Source: an uncultured Gammaproteobacteria bacterium (GTDB lineage Bacteria > Pseudomonadota > Gammaproteobacteria > Berkiellales > Berkiellaceae). Taken from it: a stretch of DNA of 38,864 bases. The translations under genes and the position numbers were made by a program. The notes under the pieces were generated by a model. It was not told the DNA's origin, did no database searches, and saw only the letters and a list, made by a program, of their open reading frames with translations. The stretch lies in contig CADEEZ010000018.1 of the NCBI GenBank assembly GCA_902826485.1, forward strand, positions 1-38,864, written 5' to 3'. This document shows positions 1 through 7,747 of this stretch, one piece after another (the first letter of the stretch is position 1; every line of letters begins with the position of its first letter).

Positions 1-266
1 CTCTGAGTTGTCTTATCATCAATACATCCAATTCGAAGTTGTTCTACTAAAACAATTTTATCTTCTTTAGGATCATACAACAAAAGTGCGGCTGCATTTG
101 CCCTGTTGATCTGCTCTCGAATAACAGAATCTGACCATTCGCCATTAAATTTCTTAAATTTAATGAGTAGTTCGTTAAGCGTAAAGTGCCCTTCGTATTT
201 GTGCATACTAGACTCAACAATCACGTCTTGATGTGTAAACTCAGATTGCCAGATTTTTTTAGTCAA
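1..266 (-). CDS. nudF: ADP-ribose pyrophosphatase (Nudix), 5' part only
   Basis: Partial gene running off the left edge; I translated about 88 codons by hand on the reverse strand. NudF hydrolyses ADP-ribose to AMP and ribose 5-phosphate in the cytoplasm. The visible part is the N-terminal domain, with a stretch reading ANAAALLLYDPKEDKIVLVE followed by QLRIG, which resembles the region just before the Nudix box in E. coli NudF. The Nudix box itself lies outside the window, so catalytic residues cannot be checked. I chose a TTG start at 266 because AGG lies 8 nt upstream and a stop follows at 276-278; an internal ATG at 206 would cut conserved sequence. nudF divergent from the tolC side is also the arrangement known in E. 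coli. The 118 bp up to pcm must hold promoters for both directions. Confidence 0.75.
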   Translation of the reverse strand, partial: MTKKIWQSEFTHQDVIVESSMHKYEGHFTLNELLIKFKKFNGEWSDSVIREQINRANAAALLLYDPKEDKIVLVEQLRIGCIDDKTTQ

Positions 267-384
267 TTTTCTTACCTATTCGTTTATCACAATCGGGGTA
301 TGAGCCATCTCGAGGGTATGATAATATTTTTTTCCCGATCAAAGATCAAAACCTAAAATCAGATAACAAGACAGTTATACAACT

Positions 385-1050
385 ATGCCAAATTTCTTAG
401 AAGCCAGACAAAACATGATATCTTGCCAACTTAAAACTTGGGGCGTTTTAAATGCCGCGGTATTGGGACTAATGCTCCATACGCCTCGAGAAAAATTTGT
501 GCCAGAAGCCTATCAACAACTTGCTTATGCTGACACTGACATCCCTTTGTTGCATAACCAAAGGATGCTTCCGCCCAAAACCTTAGCAAGGGCCATACAA
601 GCGCTCGAGATACAAGCGACCGATCATATATTAGAAATTGGCACAGGGTCTGGATACAGTACCTTATTATTGTCACGATTAGGGAAAAAACTGACGAGTA
701 TTGAAATTATTCCTGAATTACTTTCCCTTGCGAAGCAAAATCTTGATCCCTTTACTCCTCATAATATTGAATTAATCTTGGGCAATGGGGCGTTGGGCGA
801 TACGTCAACCCCAGAAAAAACCTTTGATAAAATCCTCGTGACAGGCAGTTATGCCGAATTTATTCCCAGTGCACTCATCAATCAACTTAGCCCTGGCGGT
901 AAGCTATTTGTTTTTGTAGGGAAAACATCTACTCAAGAGGCCATTATTATGTCTAAATCGCTTGATAACCATCTCTCACAAGAAAGCTTATTTGAAACGG
1001 TGGTTACCCCTTTGATGGATGCGCCTCTCCATCATCGGTTTGACTTTTAA
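385..1050 (+). CDS. pcm: Protein-L-isoaspartate O-methyltransferase-like protein (TolC-linked Pcm subfamily)
   Basis: A 221-residue Rossmann-fold SAM-dependent methyltransferase of the Pcm family. Motif I is clear (ILEIGTGSGYSTLLLSRLG, about residues 83-101) and the N-terminal region with PREKFVPEAY and YADTDIPL is typical of the family. True PCMT enzymes carry a GQTISQP-type segment that contacts the isoaspartyl substrate; here the equivalent place reads NQRMLPPKTLAR, so repair activity is doubtful. Genes of this type often sit directly before tolC in gammaproteobacteria, and here tolC follows after 30 bp, so the two are probably cotranscribed. The family is sure; the exact substrate is not. 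Confidence 0.85.
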   Translation: MPNFLEARQNMISCQLKTWGVLNAAVLGLMLHTPREKFVPEAYQQLAYADTDIPLLHNQRMLPPKTLARAIQALEIQATDHILEIGTGSGYSTLLLSRLGKKLTSIEIIPELLSLAKQNLDPFTPHNIELILGNGALGDTSTPEKTFDKILVTGSYAEFIPSALINQLSPGGKLFVFVGKTSTQEAIIMSKSLDNHLSQESLFETVVTPLMDAPLHHRFDF

Positions 1051-1080
1051 TCTCAAAAAATCAGCAAGGAAGAAACCATA

Positions 1081-2451
1081 ATGAACAAGTTTAATAGAAA
1101 AAAAATCGGGACAGTACTCGGGTTGCTTTCCTGCTTTTCAGCACCGATTCAAGCAGAAGATTTATTAACGGTCTATCAGCTGGCTTTAAGAAATGACCCC
1201 ACTTATTTGGCGAGTGAAGCAGAAATGCGTGCGACCAACGAAGTGGTTCCTCAGGCATTTTCAAGACTATTACCTAATCTCAGTGCCACGCTTTCCACTA
1301 CCGGGAATGATAATGAACTTTATGCCCCTCAGCAGAGGTTTAACACGCATAGTTACACGGTGAATTTGACACAGCCTATTTTTCACGTTGACTACTTTTC
1401 ACAATTGAAACAATCCACTTATCAAAAACAAGTGGGCATCATGACGTATGCGTTAAAAAAACAACAACTTATTTTACGCGTGTCTCAAATCTACTTTGAT
1501 TTATTAGCAAGCCTAGACGATTTACAATTTGCCAAATCACAACACACCGCATTTTCTAGAGAGCTAGAACAAGCGCAACAACGTTTCGACGTGGGGTTGG
1601 TGGCCGTCACCGAAGTGCATGAAGCCAAAGCAAAACGAGATCGTGCCTTAGCCTCAGAAGTGTCTGCTAAAAATGCGGTTGCAAATAATAAAGAGAAATT
1701 AATTGAAATCATTGGGGTTGATTTTCCAGGACTTTCTCCGCTTCAAAAAGAAGTGAATTTACATAAACCCATACCTGAAGATCAAACATTGTGGATTGAC
1801 GCGGCGCTCAAACATAATATTCAATTACAAATTGCTCAAACAAATTCTACCATTGCTCGATATACTATTTTTAATGCCCGTTCAGGCCATATGCCTACAG
1901 TCGATATACAAGCTAGCACAGGCAAATCAAAGATTGCCCCTTCTTTTATCCCTGACAATAAAGAAGTGTATAACTCAAGCCAAATCACCTTAAATCTTAC
2001 TGTACCGCTTTTTGAAGGCGGCGCGGTGATTTCCCGAACTCGGGAAGCCTCTGCAAGATTCGACCAAGCCAATCGAGAGGTTGATTTCCAGATAAGAACG
2101 CGTACCAGTGAAACGTTGCAAGCTTTCCGCTCAATTAATTCTAGCATCAGTGAAGTGCGCGCCCTTTCTCAAGCCGTTATTTCAAATGAAAGTGCTTTAA
2201 ATGCCACACGCGCCGCTTATGAAGTGGGCACACGTACTGTTTTAGATGTGTTGGCGGCAGAAACAGATCTATTAAGTGCCAGAAGAGATTATGCTCAAGC
2301 GCGATACAAATATGTATTAGAGGGCCTCAACTTAAAATTTGAAGCCGGTAGCTTAGGGGAAGAAGATATGATTGAAGTGAATCAATTGTTGATTCAAAAC
2401 ATCAGCAACTGGCCTGAGCAATATTTGCCTATTAATTATTTGGCGGAATAA
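1081..2451 (+). CDS. tolC: Outer-membrane efflux/secretion channel TolC
   Basis: 456 residues, the usual length for TolC. An N-terminal signal peptide ends at about IQA-ED (residue 25). The body has the duplicated outer membrane factor repeats, with long Gln/Ala/Glu-rich helices and paired LTVPLFEGG and LTQPIFH segments that mark the beta-strand entries of each half. TolC forms a trimeric outer-membrane and periplasmic tunnel used by RND and ABC efflux pumps and by type I secretion. A good ribosome site (AAGGAAG) precedes the ATG. It follows the pcm-like gene closely. The downstream gene for a GG-leader peptide (3247) is a possible TolC-dependent export substrate, but no ABC exporter gene is in the window. 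Confidence 0.93.
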   Translation: MNKFNRKKIGTVLGLLSCFSAPIQAEDLLTVYQLALRNDPTYLASEAEMRATNEVVPQAFSRLLPNLSATLSTTGNDNELYAPQQRFNTHSYTVNLTQPIFHVDYFSQLKQSTYQKQVGIMTYALKKQQLILRVSQIYFDLLASLDDLQFAKSQHTAFSRELEQAQQRFDVGLVAVTEVHEAKAKRDRALASEVSAKNAVANNKEKLIEIIGVDFPGLSPLQKEVNLHKPIPEDQTLWIDAALKHNIQLQIAQTNSTIARYTIFNARSGHMPTVDIQASTGKSKIAPSFIPDNKEVYNSSQITLNLTVPLFEGGAVISRTREASARFDQANREVDFQIRTRTSETLQAFRSINSSISEVRALSQAVISNESALNATRAAYEVGTRTVLDVLAAETDLLSARRDYAQARYKYVLEGLNLKFEAGSLGEEDMIEVNQLLIQNISNWPEQYLPINYLAE

Positions 2452-2458
2452 AGAAATT

Positions 2459-2690
2459 TAGATCTTCGCCCCTTTTGATAGCATACCTAAAAACATTTGT
2501 GATGGCTCAAAAAAATAGCTCGATATGGCTTTCTCCCTTCTACCGCAACGAAGCGTAGCTGAGTGGTAGCGGGAGAAGGTGGCCTGAAAGGCTGGATGAG
2601 GGAAAAAACATGATTTAAAAACACCCTCACCCGTCTCGAGAGATCGCGCCTACTTATGTAGGTATGCTTTGAGAAGGGGATTTTTAGAAA
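2459..2690. repeat. Composite palindromic intergenic repeat (copy A)
   Basis: This fills most of the 275-bp gap between tolC and the cupin-like gene. It holds an imperfect hairpin (about 2531-2546 with 2563-2577; TTCTCCC and GGGAGAA arms) and a second pairing of GATGAGGG (about 2596) with CCCTCACCC (about 2629). Several blocks recur in the element at 3614-3868: a GATCTT-GCCCC-TTTGATAG start, GCTCGATA, CTACC-GCGAAGCG, GGGAGA-GGTGGC and the CCCTCACCCGTC end. No open reading frame here looks coding. I read it as a non-autonomous, MITE-like or REP-like element; the family is not identified. Confidence 0.6.
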
Positions 2691-2726
2691 AAGCCTCAGT
2701 TTTTAATTCCCTCGCATTCGGGGAGG

Positions 2727-3092
2727 TTAAAAATAATTATCCAAGCAATACGTCCCGCGTGTAACGGGTTTTTCACTCGTTGCACGGTAGTAATAAGCAA
2801 TTAAATCATTATTATGCATTTCCCACGCATGAAAAATATTATCATCAAACATCACTAATTGATTTTCTTGAATGAGATAATCTTCACCATCAAAATGAAG
2901 TTTCATCTCATTTTTCGTGTTAATTAATATCACCCAAGGGGTATCGCCATTACTAAAATAGCGATTATGAAGAGGATAAATAGCCGTATGTTGATTTCGG
3001 GTTTCTTCTGCCAAGAAAATAGCTTGAGATAGTTTATTTTTACACGCTTCTACCGCCTCTGTAGTCGCTTGCGTTATATATAGTTTATCCAT
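2727..3092 (-). CDS. Small cupin-like protein of unknown function
   Basis: 121 residues, start at ATG 3092 (MDKLY) because AAGGA lies 6 nt upstream; the ATG two codons earlier directly abuts the AAGGA. I do not recognise a specific family. The middle of the protein reads like a single-domain cupin or double-stranded beta-helix: WVILINT, EMKLHFDGEDYLIQENQ, and VMFDDNIFHAWEMH, with His residues that could bind a metal. There is no signal peptide, so it is probably cytosolic. It is divergent from the GG-leader peptide gene, sharing a 154-bp intergenic region, and both are bracketed by related repeats. A tailoring or regulatory role for the peptide is possible but only inferred; a stand-alone small oxygenase is equally possible. 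Confidence 0.6.
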   Translation of the reverse strand: MDKLYITQATTEAVEACKNKLSQAIFLAEETRNQHTAIYPLHNRYFSNGDTPWVILINTKNEMKLHFDGEDYLIQENQLVMFDDNIFHAWEMHNNDLIAYYYRATSEKPVTRGTYCLDNYF

Positions 3093-3176
3093 ATTCATTC
3101 CTTATGTAAGCGTGAAAAGATAATTTAATCGATAATGCATTCTATCTCAAGACATAATTCATAGCATACGATTAAG

Positions 3177-3204
3177 TTGCATTTCAAATATATCCTTATA
3201 TAAA
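3177..3204 (+). promoter_or_regulatory. Predicted sigma70-type promoter for the GG-leader peptide gene
   Basis: -35 TTGCAT (3177-3182), a 16-bp spacer, and -10 TATAAA (3199-3204), about 42 bp before the ATG at 3247. The match is by eye only. Confidence 0.45.
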
Positions 3205-3246
3205 ATCAACCCGATTTGAACATGGACCCTCAAAAAGGATGAAATA

Positions 3247-3489
3247 ATGAAGGAATTAAGTCTCGGGCAAACTAAACAGATTTCAGGCGGTGCTTGGTCA
3301 ACCGTTTTTAAAATTGCCTTTACGACGATCATGAATATTGGCGAATATATTATTTACAAAAAAAGTAAACAGGAAAAAATTACCATCCAAGGTTTAGCAA
3401 TTGCTGTGGGTTCGGGGATGATTGTGGGTGGGGCGACGCACAAAGATAGGATTAAGGATGATAGGCTTTTAACGGATAATACGATTTAA
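3247..3489 (+). CDS. Double-glycine-leader peptide, class IIb bacteriocin-like precursor
   Basis: 80 residues. The N-terminus MKELSLGQTKQISGG closely matches the double-glycine leader of class II bacteriocins and Gram-negative microcins (M-[RK]-E-L-x-x-x-x-x-x-x-[VI]-S-G-G). That leader is normally removed by an ABC exporter with a C39 peptidase domain. Cleavage after GG would leave a 65-residue product with two hydrophobic segments, one of which (AVGSGMIVGGAT) holds a GxxxG helix-packing motif, as in pore-forming two-peptide bacteriocins. The ribosome site AAGGATG is 6 nt from the ATG. It lies about 800 bp after tolC, a typical outer-membrane partner for such exporters. No immunity gene, partner peptide or C39 exporter is in the window. 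The leader is clear; activity is inference. Confidence 0.7.
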   Translation: MKELSLGQTKQISGGAWSTVFKIAFTTIMNIGEYIIYKKSKQEKITIQGLAIAVGSGMIVGGATHKDRIKDDRLLTDNTI

Positions 3490-3505
3490 TAAACAATTTA
3501 TATTT

Positions 3506-3598
3506 TGGCCGGCACAGAGGCCGGCCACTACAAATCAGTGCCTATAATATAATCTCGGGATGCTGCGATCTTGTAGTGGCCGGCCTCTGTGCCGGCCA
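3506..3598. repeat. Inverted-repeat hairpin element, family 1 copy 1
   Basis: Two perfect 28-bp inverted arms, 3506-3533 and 3571-3598, separated by 37 bp. Each arm is itself a GC-rich hairpin (TGGCCGGCACAGAGGCCGGCC). A second copy with a different spacer lies at 22317-22420. This copy sits between the 3' ends of the convergent GG-peptide and waaA genes, so it could stop transcription from both sides. No protein is encoded. Confidence 0.8.
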
Positions 3599-3613
3599 GA
3601 ATTTTAGGAATTT

Positions 3614-3868
3614 GGATCTTAGCCCCCTTTGATAGGGGGCCGACATTTGAGCGTAGCGATATGTTTGTGAGCAACTTCAAGAAAATCCCCCTCACCCGTC
3701 CCGGCTTTGCCGGGCCACCCTCTCCCGTAACCGGTAGAGGGGATCTAAACTGTGCCAATTTAAAAAACAATTCACTATCTGGCTCGATACTAGATCCCCT
3801 CTACCATAGCGAAGCGCATGGGAGAGGGTGGCGAGGCACAGCGTTAGCTGTACCGAGACGGGTGAGGG
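3614..3868. repeat. Composite palindromic intergenic repeat (copy B)
   Basis: A long imperfect palindrome spans 3689-3868: the left arm starts CCCTCACCCGTC and ends TAGAGGGGATCTA, and the right arm runs back from TAGATCCCCTCTACC to GACGGGTGAGGG, around an AT-rich centre. The preceding 75 bp share the GATCTT-GCCCC-TTTGATAG block with copy A at 2459-2690. The element ends only 9 bp before the waaA stop codon. Open reading frames through it are by-products of the palindrome. Confidence 0.65.
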
Positions 3869-3877
3869 CAAAAAAAA

Positions 3878-5203
3878 CTACTTAAGCACAGTATTAATCA
3901 GTTTCCGATTTTCCACAAAATCCATCAACTTGCTTAATGCGCCTCGATTTTTATTGAGCACCGCTTTACCTGCCTGCCCTTTTTCATTTCTCAAGATTTT
4001 ATCTTTAAGCAAGATACCGACTTTTTCTGCCAAATCCTCTTTATTTTGAATAATTTGAGTGTGATTAGCAGCAATAAGCAAATCACTGATGTGCACAAAA
4101 TTATGTAATATCGGCCCTGTTAAAGCAGGCACCGCAAATAAAGCAGGCTCTAATAAATTGTGGCCCCCTACTGGCACTAAACTGCCTCCCACAAAAGCGA
4201 CTTCACTTACCGAATACATCAGGAGCATTTCTCCCATGGTATCGCCCAGATAAATATCAATTTTAGGGTGCATCATCCAATCTTGTTGGCTTCTTCTGGC
4301 GACTTGCCAGCCCCCATCGACACACAATTTGGCCACTTCATCAAAACGATTAGGATGTCTGGGGACCAAAATTAATAATAAATTTTCAATTTCTTTTTTA
4401 AGCTGTGTAAAAGCCGCTAAGACGATTTCCTCTTCTTGCGCATGCGTGCTTGCCGCAATCCAAATGGGCTGATGCGCAAATTTTTTGCGCAGTACCTCTG
4501 TTTTTTCTTCTATATTTTTAGGAAATTCAACATCGAATTTAATATTGCCCATATTTTCGCTGTGCTCGGGTAATACCCCCAATGCGCGATATCGGGTTAA
4601 ATCTGCTTCACTTTGGGTTAAAACAAATATTTTGCTTAAAACCGGTTTGACCCAATTTTTAAGCTTAAGGTAAGCACCAAAAGAATTAGGAGAAAGCCGA
4701 GCGTTAACAATACAAACGGGGATTTTTCGTTTTATGGCAGACCAAAATAAGTTTGGCCAAATTTCTGTTTCCATAATAAAACCGCATTCTGGCTTAAAAT
4801 AAGCTAAAAAACGATTTATGAAACAAGATATGTCATAAGGTAAATAAACATGCAACATGGTTTTTTGATTGAGCTGTGAAGCAAAAGTTTGCAACACTCT
4901 TTCAGACCCTGTGGGGGTCATCGTGGTAATTAAAATCAAGTGCTGAGGGTAACTGCTCTCTAGTTTTTTCATTAAGGGGATCGCCGCTAATACCTCACCC
5001 ACTGAAACCGCATGTACCCATAGTACAGGGCCATTACACTTATTTTTTTGTTTAAAAACAGTTGAATAACTACCTATGCGCTCTGCCCATCTATGGCGAT
5101 ATCCAACACTATTGCGCCCTTTTATCCACAATCTTAAGAAAACAAAGGGTAAAACTAACCAACACAACACGGTATATATTGCACGAAAAAGCAAAAATCC
5201 CAC
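3878..5203 (-). CDS. waaA: 3-deoxy-D-manno-octulosonic acid (Kdo) transferase
   Basis: 441 residues. WaaA (KdtA) is an inner-membrane GT30 enzyme that transfers Kdo from CMP-Kdo to lipid IVA, the first step of LPS core assembly. An N-terminal hydrophobic anchor is followed by RLWIKGR and RWAERIG, then WVHAVSVGEV, where the SVGE Glu is the catalytic acid/base in the family. The C-terminal half has FVGGSLVPVGGHNLLEPA, the donor-binding signature. I prefer a GTG start at 5203, which has AGGTGA 5 nt upstream; another in-frame GTG at 5212 has no well-spaced ribosome site. It is convergent with the GG-peptide gene and divergent from the glycosyltransferase at 5351. Confidence 0.93.
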   Translation of the reverse strand: MGFLLFRAIYTVLCWLVLPFVFLRLWIKGRNSVGYRHRWAERIGSYSTVFKQKNKCNGPVLWVHAVSVGEVLAAIPLMKKLESSYPQHLILITTMTPTGSERVLQTFASQLNQKTMLHVYLPYDISCFINRFLAYFKPECGFIMETEIWPNLFWSAIKRKIPVCIVNARLSPNSFGAYLKLKNWVKPVLSKIFVLTQSEADLTRYRALGVLPEHSENMGNIKFDVEFPKNIEEKTEVLRKKFAHQPIWIAASTHAQEEEIVLAAFTQLKKEIENLLLILVPRHPNRFDEVAKLCVDGGWQVARRSQQDWMMHPKIDIYLGDTMGEMLLMYSVSEVAFVGGSLVPVGGHNLLEPALFAVPALTGPILHNFVHISDLLIAANHTQIIQNKEDLAEKVGILLKDKILRNEKGQAGKAVLNKNRGALSKLMDFVENRKLINTVLK

Positions 5204-5350
5204 TAAAATCACCTGCTCAGAATAAAGAAAACAATAAATTTACGCTTTTTTAGAGTAAGTAAGATTATAAAACATTGAAAACAGATATAATATATTTTAT
5301 TCAATACAGAGATAAACAGTATAAGTTATTTGACTTGCAGGTTAGTTATC

Positions 5351-6112
5351 ATGGTTTCACATTCTATTCCAATCAGTGTACTGATTATCACCTACAACGA
5401 AGCGCACAATATTGAAGCATGTCTGCGTTCAGTGTCTTTTGCCAAAGAAATCATTGTGATTGATTCTGGTTCTACCGACCAAACCGTGGCGCTTGCTAGG
5501 CAATTTACCCCGCATGTGACGGTAACCGATTGGCCGGGTGATGGCCCTCAAAAAAGACGCGCATTTGAACGCGCTACGCAAGATTGGATTTTAGTGCTTG
5601 ACGCCGATGAACAAGTTTCTGCAGAATTGGCGAATGAACTGGCTGAAATTTGTGCTGCTAAGACTAATATGGCTGGCTATGATATTCCGTATCAATCTCA
5701 TTATTTTGGATACCCCATAAAATTTGGTGATTGGCGAGGTGAAAAACATTTAAGATTATTTAATCGACACCAAGGTGAAATTACACCTGATGTGGTTCAT
5801 TGCCAAATAAAATTATCGGGCAAAAAAAGCAAAGCTCAAGGCAAAATCATTCACCACCCTTTTCGCTCATTTGAAGCCTTACTCCATAAAATGAATGTGT
5901 ATTCCACAGAATCGGCGAAGCAAAAATTTAGCCATAATAAAAAAGCCAGTTTATTTACGGCCATTAGCCATGGTTTATGGTGTTTTATAAGAGGGTATGT
6001 TTTAAAATTAGGCTTTTTAGATGGTAAAGCAGGATTCATGCTGGCCCTCTCAAATGCGCATGGCACCTATTACCGATACATAAAATTAATGATGATGAAC
6101 AACAATGCTTAA
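5351..6112 (+). CDS. Family 2 glycosyltransferase, WaaE/KdtX-like (LPS core)
   Basis: 253 residues. The N-terminus ISVLIITYNEAHNIEACL and the VLDADE motif (the DXD-type metal and nucleotide-sugar site) mark a GT-A fold family 2 enzyme. Overall layout, including WPGDGPQKRRAFE and the basic C-terminal region with GYVLKLGFLDGKAGF, matches the WaaE/KdtX group that adds a glucose to the inner core. I take ATG 5351 (AGG 9 nt upstream) rather than the in-frame TTG at 5330. A TATAAT-like box lies at 5286-5291. It is divergent from waaA and its 3' end overlaps the deacetylase gene by 8 bp, so the two are translationally coupled. Sugar and acceptor are not provable from sequence. Confidence 0.8.
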   Translation: MVSHSIPISVLIITYNEAHNIEACLRSVSFAKEIIVIDSGSTDQTVALARQFTPHVTVTDWPGDGPQKRRAFERATQDWILVLDADEQVSAELANELAEICAAKTNMAGYDIPYQSHYFGYPIKFGDWRGEKHLRLFNRHQGEITPDVVHCQIKLSGKKSKAQGKIIHHPFRSFEALLHKMNVYSTESAKQKFSHNKKASLFTAISHGLWCFIRGYVLKLGFLDGKAGFMLALSNAHGTYYRYIKLMMMNNNA

Positions 6113-6860
6113 TTTAAACTTACTGGTTTTAATGTACCATAAAATAGTTGAACCGCTTTCTCCCGATTTTATAGCAAAATTTGAAGCGCATTTAGATTAT
6201 TTAACCAAAAATTTCCCCATTGTGTTTCCAGGAGATAAACTGGATGCTAAACGGCTCAATATTTGTTTAACGTTTGATGACGCGTATTGTGATTTTTATA
6301 GTCATGTTTTTCCGCTCTTACAACGTTACCAGGCCAAAGCCATACTGGCTGTACCAACAAAATATATTCTAGATTCTACCGAAGTGCCCGCCCAAACGCG
6401 ATTAGCCGTCCCCTATCCGAATGGCATGGATAATATGCTTTACCAATCTCATGTGCCTTTTTGCACCTGGGAAGAACTTAAAATTATGGCGCAGAGCGCT
6501 AATGTTACTTTAGCTTCTCATAGCCATTCTCATTTGCACCTAGCAAGAGAGCTGAGAAGCGAACAAGATTTTGAGCGAGAAATTATCTTATCTAAGCATA
6601 TCCTTGAACATAAAACGGACTCTCCTGTCAGCAGCTTTGTTTATCCCTATGGAAACTTTTCGAGAAGCCTCGATAAAAAAGTGAATGAAACCTACCCACA
6701 TACTTTTAGAATTGGGAGTGCACTTAACCGCTCATGGAAAAGCAGTTTATTGTACAGAGTAGATGCAACCCCTTTTTGGCAAGAGAACCGCTTTTTAAGC
6801 GACGTCGAACTGAATCGATATACTAAACAATTTTACTGGAACCGGCTGAGACTAAAATAA
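6105..6860 (+). CDS. Polysaccharide deacetylase (NodB-homology domain)
   Basis: 251 residues, almost entirely a NodB/CE4 domain. The first motif is LTFDDAYCDF (catalytic Asp 58 and metal-binding Asp 59). The metal His motif is a run of alternating histidines, SHSHSHLHL (His 139-145). The third motif is FVYPYGNFS (residues 178-186). CE4 enzymes remove N- or O-acetyl groups from polysaccharides using a divalent metal. There is no signal peptide, so it probably acts on a cytoplasmic or inner-leaflet glycan intermediate. It is embedded between a glycosyltransferase (8-bp overlap) and rlmJ (1-bp overlap). Context suggests a lipid-linked or core sugar as substrate; peptidoglycan is less likely without export. 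Confidence 0.82.
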   Translation: MLNLNLLVLMYHKIVEPLSPDFIAKFEAHLDYLTKNFPIVFPGDKLDAKRLNICLTFDDAYCDFYSHVFPLLQRYQAKAILAVPTKYILDSTEVPAQTRLAVPYPNGMDNMLYQSHVPFCTWEELKIMAQSANVTLASHSHSHLHLARELRSEQDFEREIILSKHILEHKTDSPVSSFVYPYGNFSRSLDKKVNETYPHTFRIGSALNRSWKSSLLYRVDATPFWQENRFLSDVELNRYTKQFYWNRLRLK

Positions 6861-7747
6861 TGTTGAGCTATTTGCATAAGTATCATGCAGGAAACTTTAG
6901 CGATTTGCATAAACAACTTGTGTTAACAGAAATTTTAACGAATTTACAAGAAAAAGCTAAACCTTTTAGCCTGTTAGACACCCATGGAGGAGAAGGGCTT
7001 TATCCGCATTCTGCTGAATCCTCTAAAAATTATCGTGAACTCCAATCGGGATTGGGACCTTTTTTTAATCAAGTGGACGCCCTCATAGCTGATCACAGTG
7101 TACCCAACCTTATCCGGGTTTATGCTCAGATATTAAAAAAATATAATCCTGACAAGTTATTAAAACAAATACCGGGTTCGCCCTTATTGTTCTCTTCTTT
7201 TTTGAATAAAGACGTAAAATTAACCGTATGCGAAAAACATCCAAGCGTTTTTAATGCCCTTGAAACACATTTTTCACCTAAATCGCCCAATTTAACATTA
7301 TTAAAAAACGATGGGTATCAAGCCACTAAAGCACTATTGCCTCCTAAAGAAAAACGCGGCATTATTTTTATTGATCCCAGTTTTGAAGAAAAAACAGAAT
7401 ATGAACAAATTGCTGACTGCCTCACACAATCTGTTAAACGATTTTCTACCGGCATTTACGTGATTTGGTACCCTATCTTAAATAATCGCCCTCGAGATGG
7501 CATAGAATGGTTAAGCAAAAAAATCAGTCGATTGCCCATAAACTCCCTTTGGCAACATGAATGGTATCTAGAACCCGGTTTGGACCCAGAGACTTCAGGG
7601 TTTTATGCGCTACAAGGCTCTGGATTACTTTGCATTCAATTACCTTGGCAAACACAAGATCATCTTAACCTGAGTTTTGATTGGTTAAATACTCATCTTT
7701 TTCCAGGAAGGAAATGTAAAGCTTCATGGTTAAAACAACCCAGTTAA
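6860..7747 (+). CDS. rlmJ: 23S rRNA (adenine-2030-N6)-methyltransferase
   Basis: 295 residues. The start MLSYLHKYHAGNFSDLHK is diagnostic of RlmJ (YhiR), which methylates A2030 of 23S rRNA using SAM. SAM-binding motif I is LLDTHGGEGLY (about residues 38-48). The amino-methyltransferase motif IV appears as IFIDPSFEEK near residue 172, a DPSF variant of the DPPY class. The ATG overlaps the last base of the deacetylase stop codon (TAATG). It has no direct link to LPS and is probably carried along in the operon. Confidence 0.9.
   Translation: MLSYLHKYHAGNFSDLHKQLVLTEILTNLQEKAKPFSLLDTHGGEGLYPHSAESSKNYRELQSGLGPFFNQVDALIADHSVPNLIRVYAQILKKYNPDKLLKQIPGSPLLFSSFLNKDVKLTVCEKHPSVFNALETHFSPKSPNLTLLKNDGYQATKALLPPKEKRGIIFIDPSFEEKTEYEQIADCLTQSVKRFSTGIYVIWYPILNNRPRDGIEWLSKKISRLPINSLWQHEWYLEPGLDPETSGFYALQGSGLLCIQLPWQTQDHLNLSFDWLNTHLFPGRKCKASWLKQPS

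Noticed and set aside
3506..3598. Integron attC site or transposon terminal repeats
   Set aside because: No integrase core sites, no transposase gene nearby, and no target duplication seen; a hairpin element or terminator fits better.
3589..3885. Open reading frames on both strands across the palindromic repeats
   Set aside because: They read through imperfect palindromes, have biased composition and no ribosome site, and resemble no protein.
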